A DNA stretch of 64,000 nt from Halopenitus persicus (GTDB lineage: Archaea > Halobacteriota > Halobacteria > Halobacteriales > Haloferacaceae): positions 806,001-870,000 of the forward strand of contig NZ_AP017558.1 of the NCBI RefSeq assembly GCF_002355635.1. The letters are read 5' to 3'. Of the stretch, positions 25,637 to 33,790 are shown piece by piece. Below the pieces are notes generated by a model. That model was given only the letters and a program-made list of their open reading frames with translations, ran no database searches and was not told the origin of the DNA. Numbering within the stretch: position 1 is the first letter of the stretch; each line of letters starts with the position of its first letter. The position numbers were made by a program, and so were the translations under genes.

Positions 25637-27343
25637 ATGGTTCGAGACGAGCAACCCTACCGAATGGATTCATTACGGGATCCGTCAGAACTGATGCAGC
25701 CGGAGCGTCTGGGTGCCCTTCAGCAAACGCCCCTGAGCTTTACCCGCATTCTGATCAAACGAATGGTCGAAGAGGAATGGAACATCGAACTTCAGGAGAT
25801 CTCAGTCGACGAAAACGGAAACGGACGGGCTAGATACAGCATTACGACACCAACTCACGAGTTCGCATTCCCGATCTATTCTCAAAAGATCAGTGAGGAG
25901 AAGAAGACGGATCGAATCACCGCGGACACCTGGGATATGTGGGGATTCCTTTGTGAAGGTGATCCGGATCCGGAATTCGTGGACTGGCAGTTTGAGGAGC
26001 TACCGAACGTCCGAACGGGACGAGCGACTCCTGACGATGTACTAATTTGGACACGGGCGAACCGGAGTTCCAGGTTCTTCGGTCACATCGTTGAATCACT
26101 GGAGGAAGGCCACCAACCCGACATCGACTTCCTAGCAAAAGGCGGCTACCTGATCCGCTCCTCCGGATACTATGGGAACGGATTGAATGGAACGAGGGCT
26201 TTCGCAGCGTTAGGGGATGATCATCCGCTCAATGAGCCGTATTTGGCTCAAATGCTCGCCGCCTATATGTGGCGGATCTTCGGCTACGACCTTGCGGATG
26301 CCATTGCAAAGGAGCGAAGCGACGATGCTGCTGACCTAGATTACGAAATTCGAAAGTATCTCGGAACAGGCAACTCATCCGGAATGGGAGTCGCGATTTT
26401 TGCGGTTAATCACCCCAAACTGATCCACACGTGGATGCGCACGAGGGAGATCGCGGTCGCACGCGTGAAGACCATTACGCCAACCAACGACGAGATTCGG
26501 AAGTTGGTCGATGTGCTGCACAGAGCAGAAGTGTGGTTCGCTGAGGACGAGAGCGACTCAAAGGAGTTTTTCTTGGCGAAATCAAGGATATCCGACGGCC
26601 TAAACAGCATCAGAAAAAAGGTGGAGCGTACCAGTCACGTCGACTCCTGGAAGGAACTCACTCGGTGGGCGGATCAGACGTTCGAACCGGAAACCAACGA
26701 AGTACTCTATTCTCTGCTGTTGGACGTCCATCCAACCGTGTGTGAGGGGCTTCAGGACGCACTCATCACATCGGAGAAATGTGATATTCAACCTGAGATG
26801 ACCGTCGAACGCCTTCGGAACATCATCAATACGGACTATGCCTGGGCGCTCGATATCGACATGTCCGCACCGGGAGCCAACGATATCTTCTGGTACCGTT
26901 CGGTCAAGGGTGAGGAGCCCCGGTTAGGAAGAAAGGGCGAAAGTACTGCCGAAGAGTACGCTCTTCCCGTAGATATCGCGCTTCAAGTACAACAGCTCGT
27001 CGAGGCTTTACAAACGTTTGATGCGTCGACGACCGTCGCTGAGGTGCTTCTCGACCATCCCGAACACAGGTATATCATCGAACGTATTCAGTCGGTGCAC
27101 GGACTGGCATACGCCGAAATCCGGGGCAATGTACTGGATTCCGACTTCATCCCGCTCCACTTGGTTGCTCTCGTCAAGTCGTTTTGGGGAATTCAGAAGG
27201 CACATCCGGCTAACAAAGGATGGGTTAAAGGGACCTTCTTTCAGGGGGCACCACTACCAGAGGACATCCGAAACGGACAGCACTCCTACTGGCTCTATCC
27301 GCCAAGACCAAGCCAAAAGACGAGTTCCGAGGTGACACAATGA
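25637..27343 (+). CDS. Unrecognised 568-residue protein, partner of an LDH2-like protein
   Basis: I do not recognise this family. It is soluble, mostly helical, with no signal peptide. Conspicuous motifs are RANRSSRFF (residues 140-148), GNGLNGTRAF (180-189), KYLGTGNSSGMG (240-251) and NHPKLIHTWMR (258-268). Their Gly/Asn/Arg/Ser density suggests an active or ligand-binding site. The ATG at 25637 (MVRDEQPYRM) is chosen because the TATA element at 25606-25613 is about 27 nt upstream. Its stop overlaps the ATG of the next gene (ATGA), so the two proteins are coupled and probably act together. Confidence 0.8.
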   Translation: MVRDEQPYRMDSLRDPSELMQPERLGALQQTPLSFTRILIKRMVEEEWNIELQEISVDENGNGRARYSITTPTHEFAFPIYSQKISEEKKTDRITADTWDMWGFLCEGDPDPEFVDWQFEELPNVRTGRATPDDVLIWTRANRSSRFFGHIVESLEEGHQPDIDFLAKGGYLIRSSGYYGNGLNGTRAFAALGDDHPLNEPYLAQMLAAYMWRIFGYDLADAIAKERSDDAADLDYEIRKYLGTGNSSGMGVAIFAVNHPKLIHTWMRTREIAVARVKTITPTNDEIRKLVDVLHRAEVWFAEDESDSKEFFLAKSRISDGLNSIRKKVERTSHVDSWKELTRWADQTFEPETNEVLYSLLLDVHPTVCEGLQDALITSEKCDIQPEMTVERLRNIINTDYAWALDIDMSAPGANDIFWYRSVKGEEPRLGRKGESTAEEYALPVDIALQVQQLVEALQTFDASTTVAEVLLDHPEHRYIIERIQSVHGLAYAEIRGNVLDSDFIPLHLVALVKSFWGIQKAHPANKGWVKGTFFQGAPLPEDIRNGQHSYWLYPPRPSQKTSSEVTQ

Positions 27344-28293
27344 GATTGAGTTCACGAGAGGTGTTCCAGCTTGCGGACCGCTGTCTCGCCTCGGCTGGCC
27401 TTTCGAGAGGCGTCTCGAAGACGAACGCGGAATCAGTTTGGTGGACAGAACTGTACAAAGAACGTGGGCTCACCTCGCTTCACAAGATCATCAACGAAAC
27501 AGCCGAGTTAGATCAAGGGCGTATTTCGATCGAACGGCAAAGCTCGAACTTCGCCATACTCAATGAAGGCGGTCAGCCGTGTATCGTGTCAAGCACGCCG
27601 GCGCTAGATCTCAGCTGTTCGAAAGCGAAGGAATCGGGACTGGGGATTACGTACATTCCGTTCACGGAGCAGGACAGTAGCTTTGCCACGATCGGACATA
27701 CTGCGTATAACGCCGCAAGTCGCGGGCTCATCTCCATCGTGCTGACGAACTCCCCGGACGGATCGAGAAGCTTCCTCGCAGTCCCTGGTGAAGAGCAGCC
27801 GATAGTTGCAGAGACGAAACTGCAAGGGCCGTCCGAAAGCTATCGAAAACTCCGGAGCATCATCACGAACGGGATATATGATCGACGTCATAGCCCATTA
27901 GTGCAGGCCTTTTTCGATCAGAGCCAACACACCGACCCGACAACAACGGACGCGGATACGCTTCAGCGACTGTTGGCGGGTGCAATACGGCCAGCTTCGG
28001 GAAATAATGATGACTCCGAATCAGGGTTCGTCACGATCTGTTATAGCCCGACGCACCCGCAAAACGCCACGGGAATGCAGCGAGTGGCACACGAGTTCGT
28101 GAGGGAAAATACGGATCAATTGACGACCGTATATGAGCCCCCAACGATCAACGAAAAGAGGCGGAAATTGATTAACGAGGGAGTTGTGATTGAGAGGGAC
28201 GTCTGGGAGGACCTATTCGAATGGAGCAATGGTATATTTTCGCCGGACTCCGTCGGTTCGGAAACCGGTGCTGGTCCCGGTTTGGAACGGTGA
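27340..28293 (+). CDS. Divergent LDH2-family (malate/lactate dehydrogenase-like) protein
   Basis: A 317-residue protein whose pattern follows the LDH2/malate-L-sulfolactate dehydrogenase family: an N-terminal helical pair, then LGITYIPFTE...TAYNAASRGLISIVLTNSP (residues 101-139). At the places where active members carry DSHG and NHFG, I see GLTSLHK (43-49) and EQDSSFATIGH (110-120), so the usual catalytic His positions look replaced. It may be a non-oxidoreductase derivative or a regulatory subunit. It is translationally coupled to the unknown 568-residue protein. The family call is by eye and moderate. Confidence 0.6.
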   Translation: MRLSSREVFQLADRCLASAGLSRGVSKTNAESVWWTELYKERGLTSLHKIINETAELDQGRISIERQSSNFAILNEGGQPCIVSSTPALDLSCSKAKESGLGITYIPFTEQDSSFATIGHTAYNAASRGLISIVLTNSPDGSRSFLAVPGEEQPIVAETKLQGPSESYRKLRSIITNGIYDRRHSPLVQAFFDQSQHTDPTTTDADTLQRLLAGAIRPASGNNDDSESGFVTICYSPTHPQNATGMQRVAHEFVRENTDQLTTVYEPPTINEKRRKLINEGVVIERDVWEDLFEWSNGIFSPDSVGSETGAGPGLER

Positions 28294-28678
28294 GAATCGT
28301 TGTGTCGTAGTGAATAGTGATGCGACCTGCCGATCTCACGGGGGTGGGAGAATTAGCTCGAACCACCGATCTTACAGTGTGGATCAACGCCAGTGATGCT
28401 CAAACATAACGCGCCCGTCCGGATAAAAGACTAATCTGCAGTACTGGCAAATTTCGTGCGCAGTAATGAAGCGATAGTTGGGAGATGCCGTACGAGTGCT
28501 GAAGTGGTACTAACATGTCTCTGAGATTATTTCAATGGTCACCCCCCAATACTATCGAACCGATGTGTGATTCCGTGTAGTCGTAACTCAACATCGATTC
28601 ACCACGGTATAATGTGGTGAGCTACCCTTGGATTCTGGGATAATTATTTATACCTCCACTATATATGTGGAGGTGCGG
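28294..28678. other. AT-rich spacer with the BCCT promoter
   Basis: This is 385 bp without a gene. The left part is of mixed composition with no recognisable remnant. The right end contains the BCCT promoter: TTATTTATAC at 28643-28652 forms the TATA region, followed immediately by a perfect palindrome at 28652-28674. Confidence 0.55.
28652..28674. promoter_or_regulatory. Palindromic operator candidate at the BCCT gene start
   Basis: Perfect 8-bp arms ACCTCCAC (28652-28659) and GTGGAGGT (28667-28674) are separated by TATATAT. The element lies between the TATA region and the ATG at 28679, so a bound protein would block initiation. An identical half-site ACCTCCAC recurs at 30678-30685 upstream of the cysteine hydrolase gene. 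The neighbouring IclR regulator is the obvious candidate ligand; a stem-loop at the mRNA start is the alternative. Confidence 0.6.
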
Positions 28679-30316
28679 ATGGTTAGCACAACATACGCAC
28701 TTGGGTTAGAGAATAGCACTAGATCAGAGAAAGTGGTGTTTATATTATCTGCTAGCTTTTCACTTGCACTGGCGATAGGAGGCATCCTTTATCCGGAGAT
28801 CGTTAGACAAACGTTGTCAGATCTGTTCAATTATGTCGTGACGTATTTCAATTGGTGGTTTATAGCTCTGAGCCTCATTCTCGTTATATTTTTTGTGGGG
28901 CTGATGATTTCGAAATATGGCCGTCTCCGGTTGGGTGGGGAAGAAGCGGACGTTGAGTTCGGTTGGTTCTCTTGGCTTTCGATGATCTTCACAGTCGGTT
29001 ATTCGAGTTCGGTGTTATTCTATGGTGTTGCAGAACCGATTGCTATTGTTAACAACCCACCAGATACACTACCAACCTATGGAGAACCAATTGAGGTCGT
29101 TGCCCTATCATATATGTTCATACATGATATTATGCCTGGCCTCATTGCCTGGTATCTTCCGTTTGGAATCGCATTTGGGCTGATCGCCTGGGGTAAGGGA
29201 ACTTGGAAGATCAGTACGTTACTCGAACCAATTCTCGATCGAGATCGATATAGCACCGTCTTCTCTATTGTGGATCTACTCACACTTATTGCGATCGTTG
29301 GTGGAGTTGCTACTGGACTAGGATTCATAAGTAGCCAGATATCGTCCATCATAGGGATGGTGTATGGGATTCATTCGCAACTTCTAATAACATTAGTTTT
29401 CATTGCTATCGCTCTGATATTCTTACTAGATGTGATGGCTGGCCTGGAAAACGGCATTCGAAACGCCGCTCGACTGGCCGTCATTATGAACACGTTGCTA
29501 ATTGGTATTCTGGTCGTCGTTGGACCGAAATTATTCATCGCCGAGCTAGGGCTCGATGCAACGGGTTTTTGGCTGAATAATATGCCGCGTCTGATGACAT
29601 ACACCGGGTCGACAAGCACGAGTCTCTGGTCAAACTATTGGACTGGCTTCTGGTGGGCTTGGTGGGCCGCTTGGGGGATCTTCGTGGGTAGCTTCGTTGC
29701 ACGAGTTTCAAAAGGTAGAACGATCCGCGAAGTCTTCCTGGGGTTAGGCATTGCACCGACCGTATTCTTACTGATCCAGCACTCCGTCCTTGCGGGATGG
29801 GCGTTGCATCCGAACTACATTAATGAAATCACAGCAGCGTATCTAGAACAGGGGCAAGCTGCAGCACTAAGTACCCTCATTACAGTCGCACCCTATTCTA
29901 ATCTCATCGGTGTCTTAGTCTTAATCGCGTTTGTGAGTTATATACTTACGTCTCTTGATTCAGCCGTCTATATGCTTGCAGCAATTAACACGGGTGAGCA
30001 AGAACCAAATCAACGGAACCGTGCCGTCTGGGGAGTCCTCCTGATCAGTATTGGAATTATGACGACCTATCTCGGAGGTGGAGCAGGTGTCTTACAGTCC
30101 TTGTCTACATCACTTGCACTACCATTCACGGTGCTATACCTAGTCGTGTTGGTTAGCATCTATGTGGTAGTGAAAAATAGATACCATAATAATTATGTTA
30201 CTATTAGTGATTTGCTCGATCAAAGAAAGGCTACCGTCGAACCAGTACAGTCTGAAGGAGGGCGGAAGGATCAACCGAAACCAGTTGCTGATGGTGAAGG
30301 TGGAGAATCAAAATAG
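28679..30316 (+). CDS. BCCT-family transporter (betaine/choline/carnitine type)
   Basis: A 545-residue membrane protein with about 12 transmembrane segments. The BCCT signature is clear (FWWAWWAAWGIFVGSFVARV followed by SKGRTIREVF), as is the conserved GYSSSVLFYGVAEP region. The tail is hydrophilic and charged. These carriers import quaternary amines such as glycine betaine, choline or carnitine with Na+ or H+. Start at 28679 (MVSTTYALG); the in-frame extension upstream would cross the promoter palindrome. In this setting it more likely imports the pathway substrate than a compatible solute. Confidence 0.88.
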   Translation: MVSTTYALGLENSTRSEKVVFILSASFSLALAIGGILYPEIVRQTLSDLFNYVVTYFNWWFIALSLILVIFFVGLMISKYGRLRLGGEEADVEFGWFSWLSMIFTVGYSSSVLFYGVAEPIAIVNNPPDTLPTYGEPIEVVALSYMFIHDIMPGLIAWYLPFGIAFGLIAWGKGTWKISTLLEPILDRDRYSTVFSIVDLLTLIAIVGGVATGLGFISSQISSIIGMVYGIHSQLLITLVFIAIALIFLLDVMAGLENGIRNAARLAVIMNTLLIGILVVVGPKLFIAELGLDATGFWLNNMPRLMTYTGSTSTSLWSNYWTGFWWAWWAAWGIFVGSFVARVSKGRTIREVFLGLGIAPTVFLLIQHSVLAGWALHPNYINEITAAYLEQGQAAALSTLITVAPYSNLIGVLVLIAFVSYILTSLDSAVYMLAAINTGEQEPNQRNRAVWGVLLISIGIMTTYLGGGAGVLQSLSTSLALPFTVLYLVVLVSIYVVVKNRYHNNYVTISDLLDQRKATVEPVQSEGGRKDQPKPVADGEGGESK

Positions 30317-30375
30317 CGCTCCGAAATTTCACTAGACGGAACAACTACCACTCCGTTATTTCGTAGAAAAAGACG

Positions 30376-30384
30376 AGTTTTTTA
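30376..30384 (+). terminator. T-tract terminator after the BCCT gene
   Basis: GAGTTTTTTA lies about 60 nt past the BCCT stop codon in an AT-rich context. Archaeal intrinsic termination needs only such a U-tract; no strong stem precedes it. Confidence 0.4.
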
Positions 30385-30736
30385 TATCTTCACAATTACG
30401 TATCATTACTCCTTTCACCGTCGCGAAGACTCGCTACCGCGTCGAGGCTAAAACCACTTCCTCGAAAGGATAAAGTACGATATTTCCGGCGGCTACTTGA
30501 CCAACTCAAAGAAATGGAACATACGGATGACCTCTAGGTTACCAGGAAAGCGTCGTCAGTCTAGAGGTTCTTGCGGTGGCCGCGGTCACGATACCAAGCC
30601 TTCCACGATGCACTCCGCGAATACGGTATCTAATCGAGGATCAAACCCGTAAATCGTTCCGGATATGCACGTAAGCACCTCCACAATATTCTTATACTTC
30701 CAATAGCCTTATCAGATACTAATTTAATTATGTGAT
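30385..30736. other. Spacer with possible decayed coding remnant
   Basis: This is about 350 bp with no intact gene. One frame from about 30421 reads SRRLATASRLKPLPRKDKVR and continues with a KE-rich helix to a stop near 30538. Further short open stretches follow, broken by stops. It resembles a degraded gene fragment, but I cannot assign it. The right end carries the half-site ACCTCCAC (30678-30685) and a TATA-like TTCTTATAC. Confidence 0.35.
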
Positions 30737-31315
30737 ATGCGCTTTGACCCGACAAAGACTGCCCTTGTGGTAGTGGATATGCAGAATGGATTCGCCAAAC
30801 CAGATGGGTGTCTGTATGATGCTTCAAGCAACAACGCGATCGATAACATATCTGAATTAATAGAACTAATGCGGGAGGCCAATGCCGAAATCATCTTTAC
30901 TCGAGACATCCATCCACCAGAACAGTTCAAGCAATCATATTCCTATGATGAATCCACCCGTTGGGGAGACTATATTGTAGAGAACAGTTGGGACGCAAAC
31001 ATAGTCGATGAATTCGAGATACACGACGACGATCATATCGTCGATAAATACACGTATGATGCTTTCAACGAGACTGGATTGGAGGCCTTCCTATCAACAC
31101 ACGGTCTTACTGACTTAATTTTCTGTGGTACTCAAGCAAGTATTTGCGTACTCCATACCGCAAGAAGCGCCGCGCTTCTTGATTTCCGATCCGTTATCGT
31201 ATCCGATGCAGTCGGCTACAGATCGACGAAATGGCGGGATTTTGCATTAGAACATTTTAGCCTCGCATTCGGGGAAACAATCACTCGTGAGAGTGTTGCA
31301 TTCACTCAACAATAA
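30737..31315 (+). CDS. Isochorismatase-fold cysteine hydrolase (island copy)
   Basis: A 192-residue cysteine hydrolase with the catalytic triad Asp14 (VVVDMQNGF), Lys104 (DKYTYDAF) and Cys137 (GTQASICVLH). The FTRDIHPPEQF loop resembles the metal-binding region of nicotinamidases but without the full DxHxxH. It aligns without gaps over at least the first 140 residues with the core paralogue at 59476-60048, though its codon use is AT-rich. In this island it may hydrolyse an amide or carbamoyl intermediate rather than nicotinamide (inference). Confidence 0.83.
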   Translation: MRFDPTKTALVVVDMQNGFAKPDGCLYDASSNNAIDNISELIELMREANAEIIFTRDIHPPEQFKQSYSYDESTRWGDYIVENSWDANIVDEFEIHDDDHIVDKYTYDAFNETGLEAFLSTHGLTDLIFCGTQASICVLHTARSAALLDFRSVIVSDAVGYRSTKWRDFALEHFSLAFGETITRESVAFTQQ

Positions 31316-31447
31316 CTTAATTACGTCGTGAAAATCCGATCTAATGATGATTTGATGTTTTCGGCGTCTTAATCGTGTATTCAATAATATGATTGAGTGA
31401 CATTAATTATAAATAATTCACACAAATTGTATTGCTGAGTCAAGGAT

Positions 31448-32212
31448 CTAATAAACCAAATTTAATCCGATGTCATCGGCAGCTGCACGCAACCGATCCA
31501 ATAACTCCCCCTCACAGCGCTCCTTATCGACCCGATAAGCCGGACCGGCAACTGCGAGTGCCCCCCGAACCGTGTCTTGAGAAATGAGAGGCACAGCGAC
31601 GGCGTTCATTTCTCGAATGCCTTCCCCGAGGTTCAATGCGTATCCCTGGTCGCGAGCTTGGTTCAGCTCCTCCGTGAGTTCTTCAGGGTCGGTGATCGAG
31701 TTTTCCGTTTGTTTTGGTAGACCAGATTCCTCAATGATTTCAGTCGTCTTCTCATCCGGAAGGTGAGCAAGAATAACCTTCCCGCCGGAGTTCACGTGCA
31801 TATGCTCCCATGATCCAATAAGCGCATTCACGTTGATTTCGTCATTGGGATCGCGACCGTCCAAGTACATCAATCGACCATTTTCGTGGGTCATTAACCA
31901 AGAGGATTCACCGGTGTCCGCCGCAATTTGGTTGAGGACGGGAAAGGCAGCCGAATAAACATCTCGTTCGATACGTGTGTATTGACCATACCTAAACAGT
32001 TCTAAGCCGAGGTGGTATTTTCCGTTGCGTTTTACAATAAAGCCGTGAGACTGCATTGTTTTTAGATGGCTATGAACCGAACTCTTTGCTAAATTCAATT
32101 TGTTTGCTAGTGTAGTAACGCCGATACCGTTTGCGTCACGTACCTCCTCGATGATCGCTAAGAGCGTCTCATCGGACTTCACCAGACGATCGGTAGTTGA
32201 ATCCGAATTCAT
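31448..32212 (-). CDS. IclR-family transcriptional regulator (island)
   Basis: A 254-residue regulator. An N-terminal winged helix (residues 10-75: GVTTLANKLNLAKSSVHSHL) is followed by the IclR effector domain with GGKVILAHLPDEKTTEI and a C-terminal GALAVAGPAYR strand. IclR proteins sense small catabolites. It is convergent with the cysteine hydrolase and is the natural regulator of the AT-rich island genes. Its leader is AT-rich with a TATA-like TTTATTA about 50 nt upstream of the ATG. It has a paralogue next door at 32697. Confidence 0.9.
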   Translation of the reverse strand: MNSDSTTDRLVKSDETLLAIIEEVRDANGIGVTTLANKLNLAKSSVHSHLKTMQSHGFIVKRNGKYHLGLELFRYGQYTRIERDVYSAAFPVLNQIAADTGESSWLMTHENGRLMYLDGRDPNDEINVNALIGSWEHMHVNSGGKVILAHLPDEKTTEIIEESGLPKQTENSITDPEELTEELNQARDQGYALNLGEGIREMNAVAVPLISQDTVRGALAVAGPAYRVDKERCEGELLDRLRAAADDIGLNLVY

Positions 32213-32696
32213 ATATTATTCATGACTATGGAACGTACTAACAGTTACGAGAATCCCCCTAATAAATATATGAAATAATATATTTTACGTATCAAACAGG
32301 AATAGTATATGAATATAGGTCGTTTCGTTGGATCTCCCCACGATCCGTAGTAGCATTCATCGCGGGGAATAGGACTCGAATCCGAACTAGTGATGGTGAC
32401 TATTCTCAGATCACCTATATAAACATCATAATTATAAACTGTGTATTGATATTATATGACAACGAACTTATGAGACAAAGTCGTTTAGAACTGCTGCGGA
32501 GATCACGCGAGATCCGAACAAAAACGCGGATGATCGAACACCAACTGATCCGATCCAAGTTCTCCAAGTTTCACAACGCATATTTATGTCAGATGGATTT
32601 GGAGAACGGCGGTAGCAGGTATGTTTCGGCGATCGCTCCGAACTATGAATATTTGGTAATGACAAAGACTAAGCGTCTCGAGAGAGATGCGGTACC
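32213..32696. other. Divergent spacer between the two IclR genes; right edge of the AT-rich island
   Basis: This is 484 bp without a convincing gene. Composition is AT-rich to about 32460, intermediate to 32640, then GC-rich. A short open frame from 32446 has no recognisable features. The right end carries the 15-bp motif TTTGGTAATGACAAA (32652-32666) and ACTAAG as a weak TATA element for the gene at 32697. Confidence 0.55.
32652..32666. promoter_or_regulatory. Candidate IclR operator, copy 1
   Basis: TTTGGTAATGACAAA has TTTG/CAAA arms and sits 31-45 nt before the ATG of the IclR gene, next to the expected TATA position. It matches the copy upstream of the carboxylase operon (33654-33668) at 14 of 15 positions. 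Autoregulation is inferred. Confidence 0.6.
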
Positions 32697-33491
32697 ATGG
32701 CACGGGACGCCGGAAAACGAACCATCCAATCGGTCGATCGGGGATGTGAGCTCCTGGAGGCCCTCCGCCGGAACGGGCCGTCGACGATCTCGGAGCTGGC
32801 GTCCGACTCGGAGCTGTCGGCGGGCAGCGTCCACACGTACCTCTCGACGCTGCGGGACCACGGTTTCGTGGACAAGGACGGAACGGAGTACCGGCTCGGC
32901 TCGATGTTCATTCCCTTCGGCATTCGAGCCCGGAACCGATCGACGCTGTACGCGGCCTCGAGGACGATCATCCAGGAACTCGCGCTCGAAACGGGCGGTT
33001 GCGTTCACCTGCAGACCGAGTACGATAACCGGCTCCTCATCCTGGAGGAGGTATACGGGGAGAACGCCATCGGCAAGGACTTCCACATCGAGAAACGTGG
33101 CCGGCTCCAGCGACACGTCAACTGTACTGCGGGCGGAAAGTCCATACTCGCGTATCTGCCCGAGTCGCGGGTCCACGAGATCCTCGACGATCATGGGCTC
33201 CCCTCGCGGACCTCCCGGACGATCACGGACCGGGAGCGGCTGCTGGAGGAGCTGGAGACGGTTCGGGACCGCGGCTACGCGCTCAACGACCAGGAACACA
33301 TGCCGGGCATCCGAGCGGTGGGCGCCCCCATCCTGCACGACGAGGACGGGACAGTGCTCGGGGCCGTCAGCGTCTCGGGGTCGGCCGCGAGCTGGACCGG
33401 CGACCGGTTCGAGCGGACGCTCCCCGCGGCGGTCACGGAGGCGGCCAACGACATCGAGATACGGATCCATTCACGGGAGCGCGAGGTGTGA
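32697..33491 (+). CDS. IclR-family regulator of the carboxylase operon
   Basis: A 264-residue IclR regulator. The winged helix occupies residues 8-70 (GPSTISELASDSELSAGSVH) and the effector domain follows (CTAGGKSILAYLPESRVHEI, then GAPILHDEDGTVLGAVSVSG). It is GC-rich, unlike the IclR gene to its left. It lies directly upstream of the hyuA/hyuB-type operon on the same strand and shares a 15-bp motif with that operon's promoter region. It probably activates or represses in response to a ketone-derived effector. Confidence 0.92.
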   Translation: MARDAGKRTIQSVDRGCELLEALRRNGPSTISELASDSELSAGSVHTYLSTLRDHGFVDKDGTEYRLGSMFIPFGIRARNRSTLYAASRTIIQELALETGGCVHLQTEYDNRLLILEEVYGENAIGKDFHIEKRGRLQRHVNCTAGGKSILAYLPESRVHEILDDHGLPSRTSRTITDRERLLEELETVRDRGYALNDQEHMPGIRAVGAPILHDEDGTVLGAVSVSGSAASWTGDRFERTLPAAVTEAANDIEIRIHSREREV

Positions 33492-33790
33492 ACTCACCGC
33501 CTGCCCGATCGGTTTCGGATTCGTCAATGTGAAATCCGGAGACGCTGTCGCGACCACTCGGCCGTGACGACGTCAAACTGACACGTATATAGCTGTAATA
33601 TCCCTGCCGATCGGAACCAAAGAAGCGGCGACGTGCCGCCCTCGTCGAGGTCGTTTGGCAATGACAAACTCCGGGGCGCCGTCGAAACGCCGTCCGGACT
33701 CCACGAGCCGGTGGTCGGGGGCGGCGATCGAGTGTTCAGTGTTGACTCCCCCAAAATATTTATATAGATAGTGTACAATGGGTCGGTCGC
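33492..33790. other. Control region of the carboxylase operon
   Basis: This is 299 bp without a gene. It contains the second TTTGGYAATGACAAA motif (33654-33668) and a strong TATA element TTTATATA at 33759-33766, about 27 nt before the ATG at 33791, so the operon mRNA is probably leaderless. The motif lies about 90 bp upstream of the TATA element, a position more typical of activation. Confidence 0.65.
33654..33668. promoter_or_regulatory. Candidate IclR operator, copy 2
   Basis: TTTGGCAATGACAAA, flanked by G and C to give GTTTG...CAAAC arms. It differs from the copy at 32652-32666 only at one position (C for T). It is located about 120 nt upstream of the first carboxylase gene. Confidence 0.6.

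Noticed and set aside
25196-25654. Leftward open frame of 152 codons in the island spacer
   Set aside because: No family features, composition unlike neighbours, and it overlaps the promoter and start of the rightward gene.
32365-32390. ACTCGAATCC, reminiscent of a tRNA T-loop at the island edge
   Set aside because: Flanks do not form a T-stem or acceptor stem, so there is no evidence of a tRNA or att site.
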